Positions 45,493 through 59,300 are shown, counted from the first letter of the stretch. The stretch: DNA of 64,000 nt from Lunularia cruciata (GCA_948567375.1 OX419755.1:81672218-81736217); one strand, 5' to 3'. Notes: generated by a model not told the origin, from the letters alone. Numbers and translations are program-made.

Positions 45493-47600
45493 TTGGTATT
45501 AGAGCAAGAATATGATGGATGGAATTTATGGACCACCAAATCCATTTTTGCCAAACCATTGGGATTTTCATGTCCATGTACTACCTAAGCATCATTTCAT
45601 ACAATTCATCATCTCAACTTTGGGTAGAGTTTTTTGAGTGTGATCACCTTTGCCAATGAACCTTTGGTACTTCTAATTGTAACTTACAGAGGAAGGTGGA
45701 CGTGTTGCATCTACGGGTTAACTTAGATAAACTATAGGTAGTTTGATAGAGTAGTAGTCATGGCAGTAATGCCCAAGGTTATCATTACCATGTAGCTACA
45801 TATCAAACACTTTACTTGATTGTTGGAAGAATAAGATCATCAACAACAAGAGCATGTAAAGAGAGCACCATTCCAAGAAGGAGGAGAGCAAATCCTAAGG
45901 TATTTGAAGGCAAGAATCTCTCTTGCATAATGGAGAATTTTGTGTTTGACAATGAACATTATTTCAAAGCTACAAATCTCCAAGATGAATGGAAAAAATT
46001 CTCTTGGCTTTAAAACCACTTGGATGGAATGGCAAAGCTATAATGGCAGTTCCAAGGAGAGCAAACTAAATATCAAATTGTTGCACCAATCTAGACATGA
46101 GGAGAATTCAAGAGTGAAATACTTGGTTCCAAGCTATAAATTTCACATGAACTATATGAGATATGTTGGCATAGTTGAAGCAAATTAGCTCTATAAGGAA
46201 TTGCATAATGTAATTTTAGAACACCATTATGTATATTCCAAATACATTGGAAGGTAAAGCTTTAGATCAATTAATGAGGGTCTTGAAGTCACAAACCAAA
46301 TTGGAAGTGACTATGAGGAAGCCATGTAGTTGGTTGAGAATTTTTATTCCTTAGTTGCAATAACTTGGTCTTGACCTTGACTTGCACAAAAATTACCAAT
46401 ACACTACATACAAGTGGAGGAGCCAGTACCAATGGGGATTGATGCCATCCAATAGAGACCACTTGGCTCTATAAATAGCGAAAGTTATGACAAAATGGTG
46501 GTTGTTTTTATTATTGCCAAATTGGACATTGCATTGTTGAGTGTCCACTCAAGAATGGGTGACCTGATAAATCACCCAAATGGAGTTTGTGGGGAAAAAT
46601 GATCAAGAAAATAAGGAATCCCAATAGGAGATTTTGAGTTACCTATTGGGAACTTGATTATTTCCAATGGAATTGAAAGCTCAACCTATGCAAGTTTAAC
46701 TCACTTGTAAGGTATCATATTTCATCATGGTTGCAAGATTTTGGTGGATTCTACAAGTTTAAAGAATTACGTGTCCATGCAATTAGCAAAGGAATTAAGT
46801 ATTCCCATCAAGCCAATAATTAGGAGTAGATTGATGATGGTAGATGGTAGAAAAGGTTTTGCATTCTATACTTCACATCTTGTTACATTCAAGATTAGAA
46901 AGGAGTATTTGGAGTGTATGAGGTTTGTAGTGGCACCTCTACACTATGATGTCATTTTAGGTTTACCTTGGCTTGAACATTATAAGGTTTAATTTGATTG
47001 GAACCAATAATAAATTCAAGTACAATAACAAGGTAGGAAGTACAAATTAGGTTGTTTGGCACCTTTGAGTAAAACACTTAAGAATGGTTAGTCCCAAGAA
47101 GGGAGGTTTGTTAGTAAAGTAGCCATAGAGCAAGCTTTAGAAGAAGATAACACCATTTTTGCAATGTGGACCAAACCAATTGTGCATGTAGAATTTAAGG
47201 AGTGCAAGAAGCCTCATCAAGCAATGGTTGATCAAATAATTTAGGGGTTTGCGGATGATCTGCCAAAGGGATTACTCTCCAATTATGGTATGCCCTTCAA
47301 GATTGAGTTATTGCCAAGAAGTACTCCAATGAGTAGACCAATATATTTGGCTCTCACCAAAAGAGTTGGAAAAACTTTGAATATCATTGATGGAGTTCTT
47401 GGAGAAGGATTTCATATGACATAGTACATCTCCTTGGGAAGCACTGGTAATATTTGTTCCAAAGAAGGATGTAGGACTTTGCTTCTATATTGATTATCAT
47501 GGTCTCAACAAACAACTAGTGAAGAATGCATATCCCTTGCCTCAAATTGATGATTTTCTAGATCAATTGAGTAGAGTAAGGTACTTCTACAAGTAATAGT
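44979..47600 (+). mobile_element. Ty3/gypsy LTR retrotransposon B, 3'-truncated
   Basis: A 514-bp LTR (44979-45492, TGTAACAATATGG to TTTTACA) is followed by the PBS TGGTATTAGAGC (45494-45505). Then come gag (about 45816-46600, NPKVFEGKNLSCIM, HYFKATNLQDEWKKFSW and a degenerate zinc knuckle near 46505), protease (46735-46992, VDSTSLKNYVSMQLAKEL where the DSGA motif has lost Gly-Ala, and YDVILGLPWLEHY) and the first part of RT (47255-47590). Similarity ends near 47600. It is the same family as the element at the left edge. Confidence 0.82.
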
Positions 47601-49403
47601 TTTGTGGAGGTGACATGGCAATGCATGTCTTTATTTCTATCATTAGACAAGAGAAGGATGAATATTATTGACCCTTCACTTGAAAGAATACTGCTTTGTA
47701 AGTAGTTCAAGACTTTGCAAAAATTATCTCACCTTTATATGTATAAAGAAATCCATTCTAATTTGACCCAATAAATACCACAAATAAAATAAACATTGCT
47801 CCACAAATAGCTTCTTTGCATCATATGTAGGAAAATCTACAATTTAGGAGGCATGCCTATGACTATTTAAGTTCAACACCTGAAGTACTATTTTTTTTTA
47901 GTCAGAGTGATTTTGAATAAAGTGAATTACCATTTAGATACTTTTTTTTATTTCCTTATGAATTTCCTCTCATTCCAATTCATGCTTCAATGAAATATTT
48001 CAATAAGAGTCATTCAATGCTCTGTATGTTTGATCCTTAGCATTTCATGATAGGTTGGATGCAATACCTTGAAAAGATTCAATATAATGTAGTGTTGCAA
48101 GTAACCAAAGTATGCAATTTGAGTGAGTAACTATAACAAATATACTAAACTCAGCCAAAGAAAGTGCCTTAAGAAAGGTAGAACACTTCACTTCCAATCA
48201 TGAGTGTTGGAAAGATCTTTGGAAGGAGCAAACTTCTTTGGAAGTCAAGTGCCTTGAGAGGAAACTAATGTTACCTTCAAGAAGGATTGTACACATGCCT
48301 TTGGGTGATCCCTTCAAAAGGAAATTGCACCGTCAGATTGAAACATCAATATCTTGGTTGTCCTTAGATCTACATTCCTTAGTGTGAGTGATATTCCTTT
48401 GTCATTTTCCACAATGCACCTTCTTGGTATCATTGTCATTGTCGGGGAGTATTCTCGGCCCAAGAGGTTAAATAGTAAATAGTAAAGAACTCAAATATGA
48501 TACTTTCTTTTGTATTTGATCATTTTTGACTCATATCCTTGTGGGAACAAAATGTTACTAAATTCTTTAAGTTGGTGTTTATTGAGTTGTTACATATAAA
48601 GAGGTTGAAATTTAATTTAGGATACATATAGTTGCAAAATTGTTTGACGAAACAATTCATTACATTAATATGAGTCTTAAATGGTGGACAAAAAGTATAA
48701 AGTTTCAATTGATTATTAACAATATTTTAACATAAGAACATCAAGCTTGTTATAATCTATACTTTTCAATCAACTCAGATATGATATTTGCAAATTTAAT
48801 GTTATTTTTAGAGATACATGACATTTATTGTTGTGACCTACCTTTGCATGATGATACCAACTTTCCTTTCTATTTTAATTTTTGTAGATCATTGAAAGGT
48901 TAGGAGATTGTTAAGGCGAGAACATAAGAATTCAGTACTTATTATTGGCCTAGAAGGTGATCACATAAGAGGACAAGACGATGACCCAAAGAACACATTA
49001 TGGTTCCCATGCATCCAAGGAACTCAAGGAGGAAAACCTTTGTGATTGTGATTCTCATGGTCTTGATCACATTGCTCGTGATCCTTGTGATTATTATTGT
49101 CATAATCTTCATGACCATGATTTTTGTGATCATGAGTACTCAGCTCTGATGACCCTTAGGGAAAAGTTCAAGAACATAACATTAGTCATCAAATGCTAAT
49201 GGCCTGGAACATCATTGGCTTCAAAGTCAGTCAATCTTGGAGAATTCAAATAACTTGAAAGCACTGCTAGTTAGAAAAAGAACAAAAATTGATGATTTTT
49301 TGCATGTGCTAGAATGCTCACATGCAAAAATAATGCTAGGTCACCAAAGACACACCTATAAAATTCTGGAACCATTCACCAAAGGTATTTGTTACTCTTG
49401 CTT
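47601..49403. other. Degenerate repetitive sequence, no gene called
   Basis: The stretch is A/T-rich. A 72-codon frame at 48981-49199 is unusual in having a His/Asp/Cys-rich run (CDCDSHGLDH, HNLHDHDFCDHEY) from a GAT/CAT/TGT periodic sequence. It has no recognised domain. It may be a transposon gag fragment or chance low-complexity sequence. Confidence 0.4.
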
Positions 49404-50045
49404 TGTAACACCCATTGGTAGTGTGCTCTATGGCAATATTAAGTTTGGTTTTGCAAGTAGTTGAGAGCTATTATCTTATAGAGTTTAGCTAAGCTTCTAC
49501 ATTAGCCATGATTAGCTAGAGTTAGTTATAGCCAAGATGGAGGTGACTCTACTTGAGGGAAAGTAGAAAGAGTGAGCATCATTATTTTGGATTCTAATTT
49601 ATTGACTTTATATTATTCCTAGGTGTTTTAGCTTTGAAGAAAAAGTTGAGAACTCTTGGGCCCACAAGCCTTTTGGTTGCAGATTTTTCTATAGTCCAAG
49701 GATAGCTTATGTGAAGAAATCCTTGACTTAATGATTGGTCAAGATAAGATCACTTACACATAGGATTATTCCCATGTCTATGGATATTCCTTTAGACTTT
49801 AGACTTTGTATGACTTTTAGTCTAGTAACTTTGAGTTATTGGATAATTAGTAATTTTGGTATGTAACTTTTTCACAATATAAACTAGGAATGAAGATGTA
49901 CTCAACATCCTTTTAATTGCAACTATCTTTGGTTGAGTTCTCGAGTGAGCAATGGCTTGAGTCTTGGAGTGCCTTGGAGTTTTAGTCTTGGGGGAGTGTG
50001 ATAGAGTTGGAGTTCCTTGCCTTCTTAGTCCATGGTGTGCTACCT
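49404..50045 (+). mobile_element. LTR-like sequence D
   Basis: It starts TGTAACACCC and contains a TATAAACTAGG box near 49879. It is followed by a sequence resembling a PBS (CATCAGAGG near 50053). The exact 3' end is not certain, because no CA dinucleotide sits at the expected place. Confidence 0.45.
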
Positions 50046-50159
50046 TAATAGCCATCAGAGGTTCATCTTGAATGAGATAGGCCAACTCACAATTCATGCA
50101 ATGACTTCTTCAACTTGACAAATTTTCAATTCTATGCATGGGGTGTTCAATAGATGTGT

Positions 50160-52440
50160 TGACTAAAGACACTTGTGGACTTGTTCCAAGGAGTCAAATG
50201 CAAGAGGATATCAAAGCATTGTTTAAGGAGAAGAAGTCAATCAATGGATGGAGAATTGGAGGTATAGAGACCCCAAGCAAATAGTGGGTGTGGAAGCTAT
50301 GATGAAGTTGTTCAAGTCCAAGTGCATGATTGATGCCAACACCAATCATGTTGTCTTATTCCACTATCTTCACAGATGACAACATGTGAACTAGGCTTGA
50401 ATGCTTTATGTGCAAGTTTGTGAGATGTGTGGAGACATGAACAAAGAAGGTGGTGTTATGCTCATATCACCTTTTGTGATACAATTCTACTTCAAAATCA
50501 AGTTACTCATAGAAGAAGAGAAGAATCACTTGAAGGACTTCCTCCTTTAACTGGTTTTTTTGGAGAAGTTCCCTACATACTTCTATCATATGTGTGTATT
50601 TTTATATGCACCTAGAAGCAGAAAGAGAATACAAGAAGTATAGATTGGTAGACAAGAAGTATGAAAAGTCAAAGGATGCATACATGCATGTACATGAAGT
50701 ATAAAGCACCCCAAGATACCTACAATAGAGGAAAGAGTTGGCAGCATGAAAGCAAACATAGACTTCAAAGAAGAGGAAGTTTCAAGTAAACAATGATGCC
50801 TCCAAAGAAGACCATGGAAAAATAATCAAGCTGTTATAGGAGATGAAGTAGTGATAAGGGAAGACCACAATATAGTGGATGACAAAGAAGGCATTTCCAA
50901 GATTCCAAAGATGACACCAAAGAGAGAGGTGGATCAAGAAGAAGATGACTGCCTAGAAGAGGGATCAGCAAGAGAAGAGTCCTTCACCCACATCAACTCT
51001 CCTTAGATTTGGAAGTAGGGTTGACAAATAAGCAAGATGGTGCATAATTGGGGCTATCATGAGAAGACAAGGCCAATGAAGAAGAAGCAAGCTGCTTGCC
51101 AAAAAAAGAAGTGAGATCATTCATGACCAAGACAAAGTCTTGAGACCTACACAGAAGTTAGATGGTGGGATATGATCCATGATAGACATCCAAAAGGAAC
51201 ATAATGATGAGGCTAGACCATCAAGAACAAAGGAAGGTTATGAGGTGCAAGCACTTGAGGAAGAAGAACAAAGGCCCTAGATTGGGAAGGAATGGATGTT
51301 TGAAGATATTTCAAGGGATATCCTAAAGGCTAATGAGGAGGACTCCATGCAAGTGAGTGGGCAAGAAGAAGAAGGAGGTGCATATTTTGAAGGAAGATGC
51401 AACTATGGCTCACAATGGAAAGCAAGAGGAGGTACATGTTCCACTTTTCTCTAAGAATCAAAAGGGAGATGAGCAGGTACAAGACAACACTCAAGACCAA
51501 AAAGATGTAAGACAGCTCAAATTGGGCAAAGAAGCCTCTCATAGGACATGATCAACACGATAGGACCAATGCTTCAAAAATTGGAAAAGATCCTTCCCTA
51601 GTACAAGGAATTGGACAAGAAAATCACCAACCAGATGAAGTTGGTCATTCATCTTCATTGGATAGTTTACTCAATCAACAAAGGGAAGGCAAGAGCTTGT
51701 GAGGAGCTTACTAAGACTCAAGAGGGTCTAAGGGCCAAAAAACAAAACTGTCATGAGTTGGAGCAGATAATGAACAAGTGGAGAAAGGTGGAGCATGCAT
51801 GATAGGAGAAGTATAATGGAGATCTATAGAGAATGAAAGCAAAGGTACAAGTCCTCAATCTTAGAAGAGAAGCAAAAGGTAGAACACAACAAAAAAAACT
51901 TTGTGCTTGAGACAAGGAAGCGAGGATGATGAAGGACAAGTTGGAGCAAGCACGAGTTTAGATTATCACTGATGAAATCATGCATGGCAACTGCAAGGAG
52001 CTTGCTAAAATCCACATTTGATGCATTGACCAGTTGGTTTGACAAACAAGAAGACCATGAAGAACTTATCTGCATGGCAAGAGCTAGAAGAAGAGATTTG
52101 AACCATGCATGTGAACCTGGAGGAGGAACATGCATGAGTGTTCATGATAGTGGAAGCTATGGCAAATCAGATGATTGAGCAGGTGGAGATACCGGCAAAG
52201 ACCCTCCCACATCAAGTCAAATTGCATGACCTGAAGACACAAATTCATGCACTAGAAGCAAATGTCTTCAACAATAAATATTTAGTATACCTTTTCACTC
52301 AACTTAAGGGGTACAAAAGCCAAAAGTTCAAAGATACATTCAATAGGATGCTTGTCAAATTCATGGATTACAAGAGAAAATCAGATGGCTCTTGCAAATG
52401 GCTAAAAGAAAAAGTAGTTCTCCTTGGTAGTGTACAGGTA
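50160..52440 (+). pseudogene. Lys/Glu-rich coiled-coil ORF relic
   Basis: Broken plus-strand frames (51357-51551, 51611-51802, 51972-52178, 52138-52578) have coiled-coil composition, with frequent KKK, EE and heptad-like Leu. They sit between LTR-like sequences D and E. They may be one decayed accessory or gag ORF of an LTR element. The family is not recognised. Confidence 0.4.
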
Positions 52441-52489
52441 TGTGAGATTATGATTGTAAAATGGTCTAAGTGTAGAATGATTATTGGCC

Positions 52490-52960
52490 TAGTAGAACAA
52501 GGACAGAATTTGGCCCAAAGATTTTGGGCCAAAGATCTTTGTGATTGTATATTACCAACTCATGACATATTTTTGTGAGCAATCAATTTTCTAATTAAAG
52601 ATCTCTGTGATCAATAGCCAAAGAAAAAATTAGAATTAAAAGACAGAATTGAGGAGATAATTCTGCATTGCAACCTAGGAAATTCTTTGTTGGTTAGGAT
52701 AAGATAGGATTAGAATCCTAAGCAAATGATTAAGACAGAATGGGAATCTTAAGTGAATGACCTTAGATTATCAAGGAAACAGCTTAGCATTAAAAGCAGA
52801 TTATCAAGGAAACAGCCTGGTGGTGCCATTAAAAGCCTGGTGGTGAGGTGTAGGAATAATATAAAGGCTTTGGCCCTATGTAAACCAAGTTCATTTTTTC
52901 AATCAAGAAATCAATTTTTGGGGACAACATTGTTTACGCAAAGACCTATATGATCTTTTG
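52490..52960 (+). repeat. LTR- or promoter-like segment E
   Basis: It contains two copies of ATTATCAAGGAAACAGC (52767 and 52800 regions), two of AAAAGCCTGGTGGTG-like text, and an AATATAAAGG box near 52857 followed by TTCAATCAAGAAATC. The layout resembles the promoter part of an LTR. No matching partner was found in the window. Confidence 0.35.
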
Positions 52961-54239
52961 TGTATGTTGTCTACATTATGCATGATGAATTATTTGCTTA
53001 GTTGAGTAGTGGTGAGGAAACTTAAAGTAGGAACACAAGTGCTGGAGTGAAGAGAGTCATTCATAATTTTTAGGAGTGTTGGATCTCAAGGGTTCTTAAT
53101 GATCAAGGCAATGCATTGAGTGGCTAATGAAGACCAAGAGCATTGTGAAGTACCATGGTGATTAAAATCTAGACGACCTGATTGATCCATGACTCCTTTA
53201 GAATTGTGCCTTTTGGGAAGTGTAGCATGCATTCCCTATGGTTGTAGTCAAAGATAGGATTTTCATGGTGAAGTTACCCAAGAAGTAGGAACTGCTGTTG
53301 TTGTTTGCACTATGCTAGTGGCATTAACTATATTTTGGCCCATTTTTGATAGTTGTGATGCTAATGAAGTTTGCAACATTCATGACCATCTGCCCAGTCT
53401 CACCTTCAATAGGGAGTGAATTGTGAAGAGAAGTGACCTTCATGACAAAGGAACCATCACTTTTAGGAATCATTTGAAAAGAATCTATATTGAAAGTGAT
53501 TTCCACTGTCCCTTTTTTAGTGCACTGTAGGGGTGACACTATCTCCTCTTGGAATAATTCTGCCATTGTGACACCATTCTTTCATCTCCTAGTTATATCC
53601 CCATGGGAATGGCTGGTTCTTTTGTTAACACTATCTGGTCAACATTGAACCACTTCATACACATTTTTCTTGAAAAAATCTAGACACAGTTTGGGATGAT
53701 TTTGCTAATCTTATAATATAAGTTTCAGGATTATGTTTTAAACTAGTAATCAAGTTTATTTTTGTGGTCTAAGAGGTTTAAAAGATCCTTAGGTCCAACA
53801 AAAGAAAGGTTCTCAGTAATTAACAATAATCTTTTCTAAATTGTTGAAGAAAATCTATATAAAGATTGAATTCTCTCATTAACACATTCTTCTAATTTCC
53901 TTAGAAATTATGTGTGGATACAGTTTCAGCATATCAAGTGTCTAGTCAAATGCTTCATAACACAAACTATACTAATGGTAAAAGTTAGATAGGCTTAAAA
54001 GCTTCCAATTTTGATACATAAAATCCAAGACTATAAAACTAGGAAACTAGAAATTTAAAAGATTAATAAAAACCCTAATTATAACGATTTATAGAAGAGA
54101 AACAGGGTTTCCATACTATTTCTTAAGAAAAAATATAAAATAAATATTTCTGACCAAAAAATTTAGTCCTCATGTGTATAGTTCTTCTTTTTCTGAAATC
54201 ACTTCAAACGAGATATAAAGTAAAATTATAATGTTATCA
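52961..54239. other. Non-genic stretch, no recognised feature
   Basis: There is an 80-codon minus-strand frame at 53324-53566 without a recognised domain. Otherwise the sequence is A/T-rich, especially from 53700. Confidence 0.4.
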
Positions 54240-56340
54240 TTTATGTTTTTATTCTAGACATAGGTTTTCGGTGCAGTCTATATCGAGGGACGGGAAAGTT
54301 TCCTGACTAATTAATCTCTGGCATGAAAAAATTGGCTCTCACGAGTATTATATTTGTAGCAAATATAGGCTAAAGCGCAGACTGAGTATCATCGAATCGG
54401 AACTGCAAGTGAAATACCGAGTATTTGTTATTGAATAATTTTTTACAGATCAAAATCTAGATATTTTATGGGTTCTAAATGCAAGAAGGGGAATGCATAC
54501 TTGACAAGGAAAAGACGTCGTTGTTGTCCCTTGCAAGCATAACAAGTTATAGCTGACTCTGCATCTTCTACAGCTCCTTCTTTGTCACCTACAAGATATT
54601 TCACGTATCCTCCCTCACGTAGTCATGGAGTAGGGCGGCAACATCGTCCCACCCGACCTTATTTCGTTTATTAGGTGTATTGAGAGGAAGACGTGAACCA
54701 TTTATGAAGGAATTACAGAAGAATGGTTGGGGAAGGTAGGATTTCTGTAGCAATTATAGGATCCAGATGAACATGAAAGTCTTCAACAATATAGCTCACA
54801 AAGGTAATTCCTTTTCTGTAAAAATACAACATAAAATCCAACTACCATTTTCTGTGTTATTTGTAACAATATATCCGTTCAAGTTACAGAGAATCTTTTC
54901 ACCAGCTGAAAGGCTCTATGTAGACGCAAAACAACATAATGGTCGGAGTTCAATTTTCTACTTCCTCCATTATCTTTATTTTATCCTTTTTATCAGTTCA
55001 GTTCTGAAATACTTGAATAAGAACATTTTTTACTACTTATAAGCTATGATCAACAATACTCAAAGATAAAATTAGATATGGTAGCTACTTTCAAATCCAT
55101 TGAAGTTTGAAGTCAAATACGATTGTACTATAATAAAAAGAAAATCTTGTTCTTTCTTCTTCCGGTTCCCAGATTATGACAATTTATTTTAGTATTTTCG
55201 ACATAACATCAAGAAAGGTTTTCTGCGTAGTCTATATATACTGAAATGAGGAACTTTTCTAAATAATTAAGCCGTAACATGAAGAAGTTTAACTCATGGA
55301 TATTATATTTATGGCAAATATAGGTTGAGGCGCAGACTGAGATATGGTCGTCTTGGAACTGCAAGTAGAACACCTTGTGTTTGCTATTGGAAAATACATT
55401 ACAGATCCAAATCTAGATATTCTATGAGTTCCGTATGCAAGAAAGATAAACCCTTCAAATCTCTAAAGAGTTTAAGAAAATATCTGTATTCCTTGACAGG
55501 ATAACGAGATGCAATACTTCTGGCTGACTTTACATCCTCTACAGCCCCTTCTTTGTCCCCTAAAAGATGTTTCAAATATCCTCTATGTTTGAGGCAGCCG
55601 TAAAATAGGATGACAACATCGATCCAACGGACGTCGAATGTATTACGGGTATCATCGAATGAGTGATGAGTTTCCTTGTCAATGCGCCTGAGACTTTCTT
55701 CAATGTCTGCCAATGAACCGGCCAAGTCTGAGTTTCTCCTCTTGATGATTCCTCTGTCTAGGATGAACGAGGCTGTATAGTACGCCGTGACCGCGGGTAG
55801 AAGATCCGTTTCTTGAACAACGCTAATCAACCTTTCTATGTCCTCCAAAGCCCCACCCAAGTCTCCTATCTTCGCTTTGAGCCAATATTTCCTGCACAAC
55901 AGAATATTTCCCCGCGTATCTGAAAGTGCTGAACAACGTAACTAGCGAGGGTAACTATAATTCTGAATAAACTATGTTAAAAGAATTACAGAAATAAAAA
56001 ACAATACCATTGTCTTCGTTATTTATAGCAAACTATCCGTTTATGTTACAGAGAACTTTTTCATACTTACCTAAAGGGTCCATGTAAATAATACCACAAG
56101 AGTATACTGCTCGGGATTCAATATCCTACGCCTTCCATTATCTTTATTTATTTTTGTAATTCTTCGGTTTGAAATACTTGGATAAGAACTATACGTTAGC
56201 TTATCAACACTATGATCAATAACAACCAAAGATAATATTAAATACGTGAGTTAGCTGCTTTCAAAGGCATTGAAGTATTGAACACAAATACGCTTGCATT
56301 ATAATAATGAAATCTTGTTCTTTTTTCTTCCGGTTTCCGC
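54240..56340 (-). repeat. Tandem duplication covering the last exon and flanking introns of the HNL gene
   Basis: Segment 1 (about 54240-55180) and segment 2 (about 55185-56340) align end to end. Landmarks in both are CGCAGACTGAG (54379, 55332), CTAGATATT.TATG (54466, 55421), ATCCTCTACAGC / ATCTTCTACAGC (54563, 55530), TCCATTATCTTTATTT (54966, 56136) and CTTGTTCTTTCTTCTTCCGG (55146, 56313). Segment 1 is shorter because about 300 bp of the exon are missing. Confidence 0.85.
54480..54650 (-). pseudogene. Truncated duplicate of the terminal TPR exon
   Basis: The minus strand reads GGYVKYLVGDKEGAVEDAESA, close to RGYLKHLLGDKEGAVEDVKSA of the real exon (55565-55500). The upstream three quarters of the exon are missing and no good acceptor precedes it. 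It is a pseudo-exon left from the tandem duplication. Confidence 0.75.
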
Positions 56341-59300
56341 AATCTTCCAGATTGGATTGCCGCCTCGTCTAGTATACATCCACAAGCATCCCTAACTAAG
56401 CAACCTCGGGAAAAAGGCAAAAATCAAACACCTTTTATATGCCTATTGCTACCAAACTTTAAAGCTCAACCCAATCACGGTACGATTATAAACTGTGCGA
56501 CATTCTCTTGACAATCTATTGTTGATGAACTTCATCTCAGATAAAGAAGTTAACTTGATGGAAAACCACCTGAGAAGGAATAAAGACATTTTCAAAATCC
56601 AGTAAAGTATGAAATGTAGGAAATTTATCCAAATCACTCAAAGTACAATGGTAAAGATGTAAACACTACCTTGATTGCAAAAGTATTCGAACTCTGTCGT
56701 CGATTTCCTGGTTGTCGATGACATCGAGTGCCCTCTCCATGTCGGCCAAAGCATCGCCGAGCCTGTTGTCCTCTATACATTCAATTGCTCTTCCAAAATA
56801 GAGTACATGTGAACGATTGTAAGATCCCAAAATGAGGCTATTTACCCGGGCGGGGTATAGTCTCTCCAGCATCCTCCCTACCCAAATCTCATAGAGAGAG
56901 CCAACCCTAGAACTGTCGGCCAATTCAGATTCCAAGTATCCTCTCAAACCAGGAACTTTGAGTATATCAGTTGAGTATCCGGCCGACTCTAGGACACGCG
57001 CCAAATTCACGAGCATCATGAGCCTGTCACCGTCCAGAAAGTTTCCCGGCAAGTGAAGAAGGTATCGAGGAATCTTATCCAGAAGAAATGGTGTAACCGC
57101 GCTATGAGGATTCAGCACTGCAATGTAACATAAGTAGAGAAAAACTCTCTCTCTGTCGTAGGTTTCTTCTACCTCAGGTCCGGCCGGAAAGACAACCGTT
57201 TCTATAACCTTCAAGACACGTCCACAAGCATCGTGCCACGGTTGACCCTTTATGTCTGAGTTTACGAAAAGTAGTATCCATAGAGCTCGAAATATCATCT
57301 CAAGATCCACGCCTTCACCATTATCAGGCACCCTCATCAACTCTTGGAAAATGGCTTCGTCCTTTGCAAAGAAGTGAAGCTTTGTCAAGTTACCGAAATC
57401 TTCAGCCTCATTCTGTACGAGGAAATCAGCGCAGGAGAGACGGTCTGCTGCAGAGGAATCCGGGTTCATCATGTATGCTATGGAAGATCCGAAGCTTGCT
57501 AAATGCTCTTCTGACGCCCAGTTCATGATTTTCGAGAGGACATCTAGCACTCGCGCTTTACCCAAGATAGCCCCTATTGAGGGTGTGGCTTTTCTATCAT
57601 TCAGCACTTTCATCAGAGTATGCATTGTGTACCCATGCTTCTCAGCAAAATGTGTTTCATCGAGTCTCTCTTTCCATGTCAAATGTTCGAACCACTGTTC
57701 ACCATACACACTCGCTACCTCGCAAGCAGCATCTACTGCTTCGAGATGTGGTAGTTGCAACAGTTCCGACAGTGATTTGTCATCCAGCTCTCGATGACAG
57801 ACGTATCTGGTGATTATCTGCATGATCCATTGAAAGAAACCTTTGCTCAAATACGGTTGCAACTTCTAGCTTCAAAACTACAGCAAGTCCAAACTTTAGA
57901 ATTCCGCACCTTATAAAAACTTGACTACTCGAAGTAATCATTCACCATGCAAGTACAACTACAACCTTGCGATAGAATAGGAATTTCAACTGGTGTGATG
58001 AACTCACCGTCTCAATCATCGGACGCGACCGGTCTCCGCAATCCGAATTCAATAGCAGAAGGAGAGGCTCGATGCATTTTCTCAGCTCAGGTGCCCTCGC
58101 TGCTAGTTCTCTTGGGTCGGTCCCACTCCGCATCCAGGGTATTGTTTTCCCTTCACTAAAATACCTTGAAATTACATTGTCTCTCAATTCCGAACCACCA
58201 TAGACAAGACAAATACCCGCTTCGACATTCGAATCTATGGAAAAGATATAATTGCTGGACTCAGACCCAGAAGGCAGAATATGATTGCCCAATGTGGTCA
58301 CTACATGCCTCACTTCCTTCTTTTTGTGTTGTAGGATTATCTCTCTCCTTAGACTGTGCATGGAATAATACTTGTTTCTATCGAGGAAAGAGCCAGTATC
58401 AAGGGCGGCCTGTATCAAAGATCTATCTTCTAGCTCTTTTATGCAACGTAGATAGTATCCTCTTGAAACATGCCTCATGAACAACCTCAGTAGCACATCT
58501 GGTATCTTCTGAGGAGAATCCCATAATGCGGCGAGAATGGACAATCTCCGAGCCTCCGGAGACAGAGACTCCAACACCATCAACATTGATTTGATCAGAG
58601 TTCGATATCCCCCTGGACTATGTTCTTCATTCTGAGTTTTATCGTCCAGAAACCCCAGAAGGTCCTCGCGCGCGTCTCGCCAATCACGAGGGTTATGGTA
58701 ATCGGACCCCATCCTCATGGTCAAAGCGAAGTTGACAATGATGAATGGATGACTCTCGGAGGCCACAATGACTTCTCTCACTTCTCGCTGCACCACAATG
58801 CATACAGAAATATTTATCATTGAGATAAATGAGGAATGGACTTAAGCGCACCTTATATCAAACAAAGCACCTTTTGATTAGAGTCTTCCAAGTTAGAGAT
58901 TTTGGAACAAGGGAGACCTATCCGTCAGTATTTGATTTCCATTCCACTAAATTCATACAAACATTTTCAGAGGATCTATATATGTGCAATACAAAAATGC
59001 AAAACCCAATACTCGGACACAGTTCCCAAGTAAACACATAGTACAGGACAGGCTTCTGACGTTGTGATCATGAACTGAAATCGTGTGCATCCAATACTTC
59101 CTCGGTGTCAGCATGACTCATTCAGCAAAAACACGGAATAGCTTGACTTTGATAGATATCTAAGCCCCAAAACTAGCTGAAGTACCTGGATAGGATTTCC
59201 AATACTCCTTTAAATTCTGTGTCATGCTGATGATTCATTAATATAGGGCAAACTCGGTTACTCTCCTTGGGGTCGCACACGGAAAGAAGAAGGTGGTAAT

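Noticed and set aside
57471-57797. Plus-strand frames opposite NLR exon 4
   Set aside because: Shadow frames of a long real exon on the other strand, with no domain or splice support.
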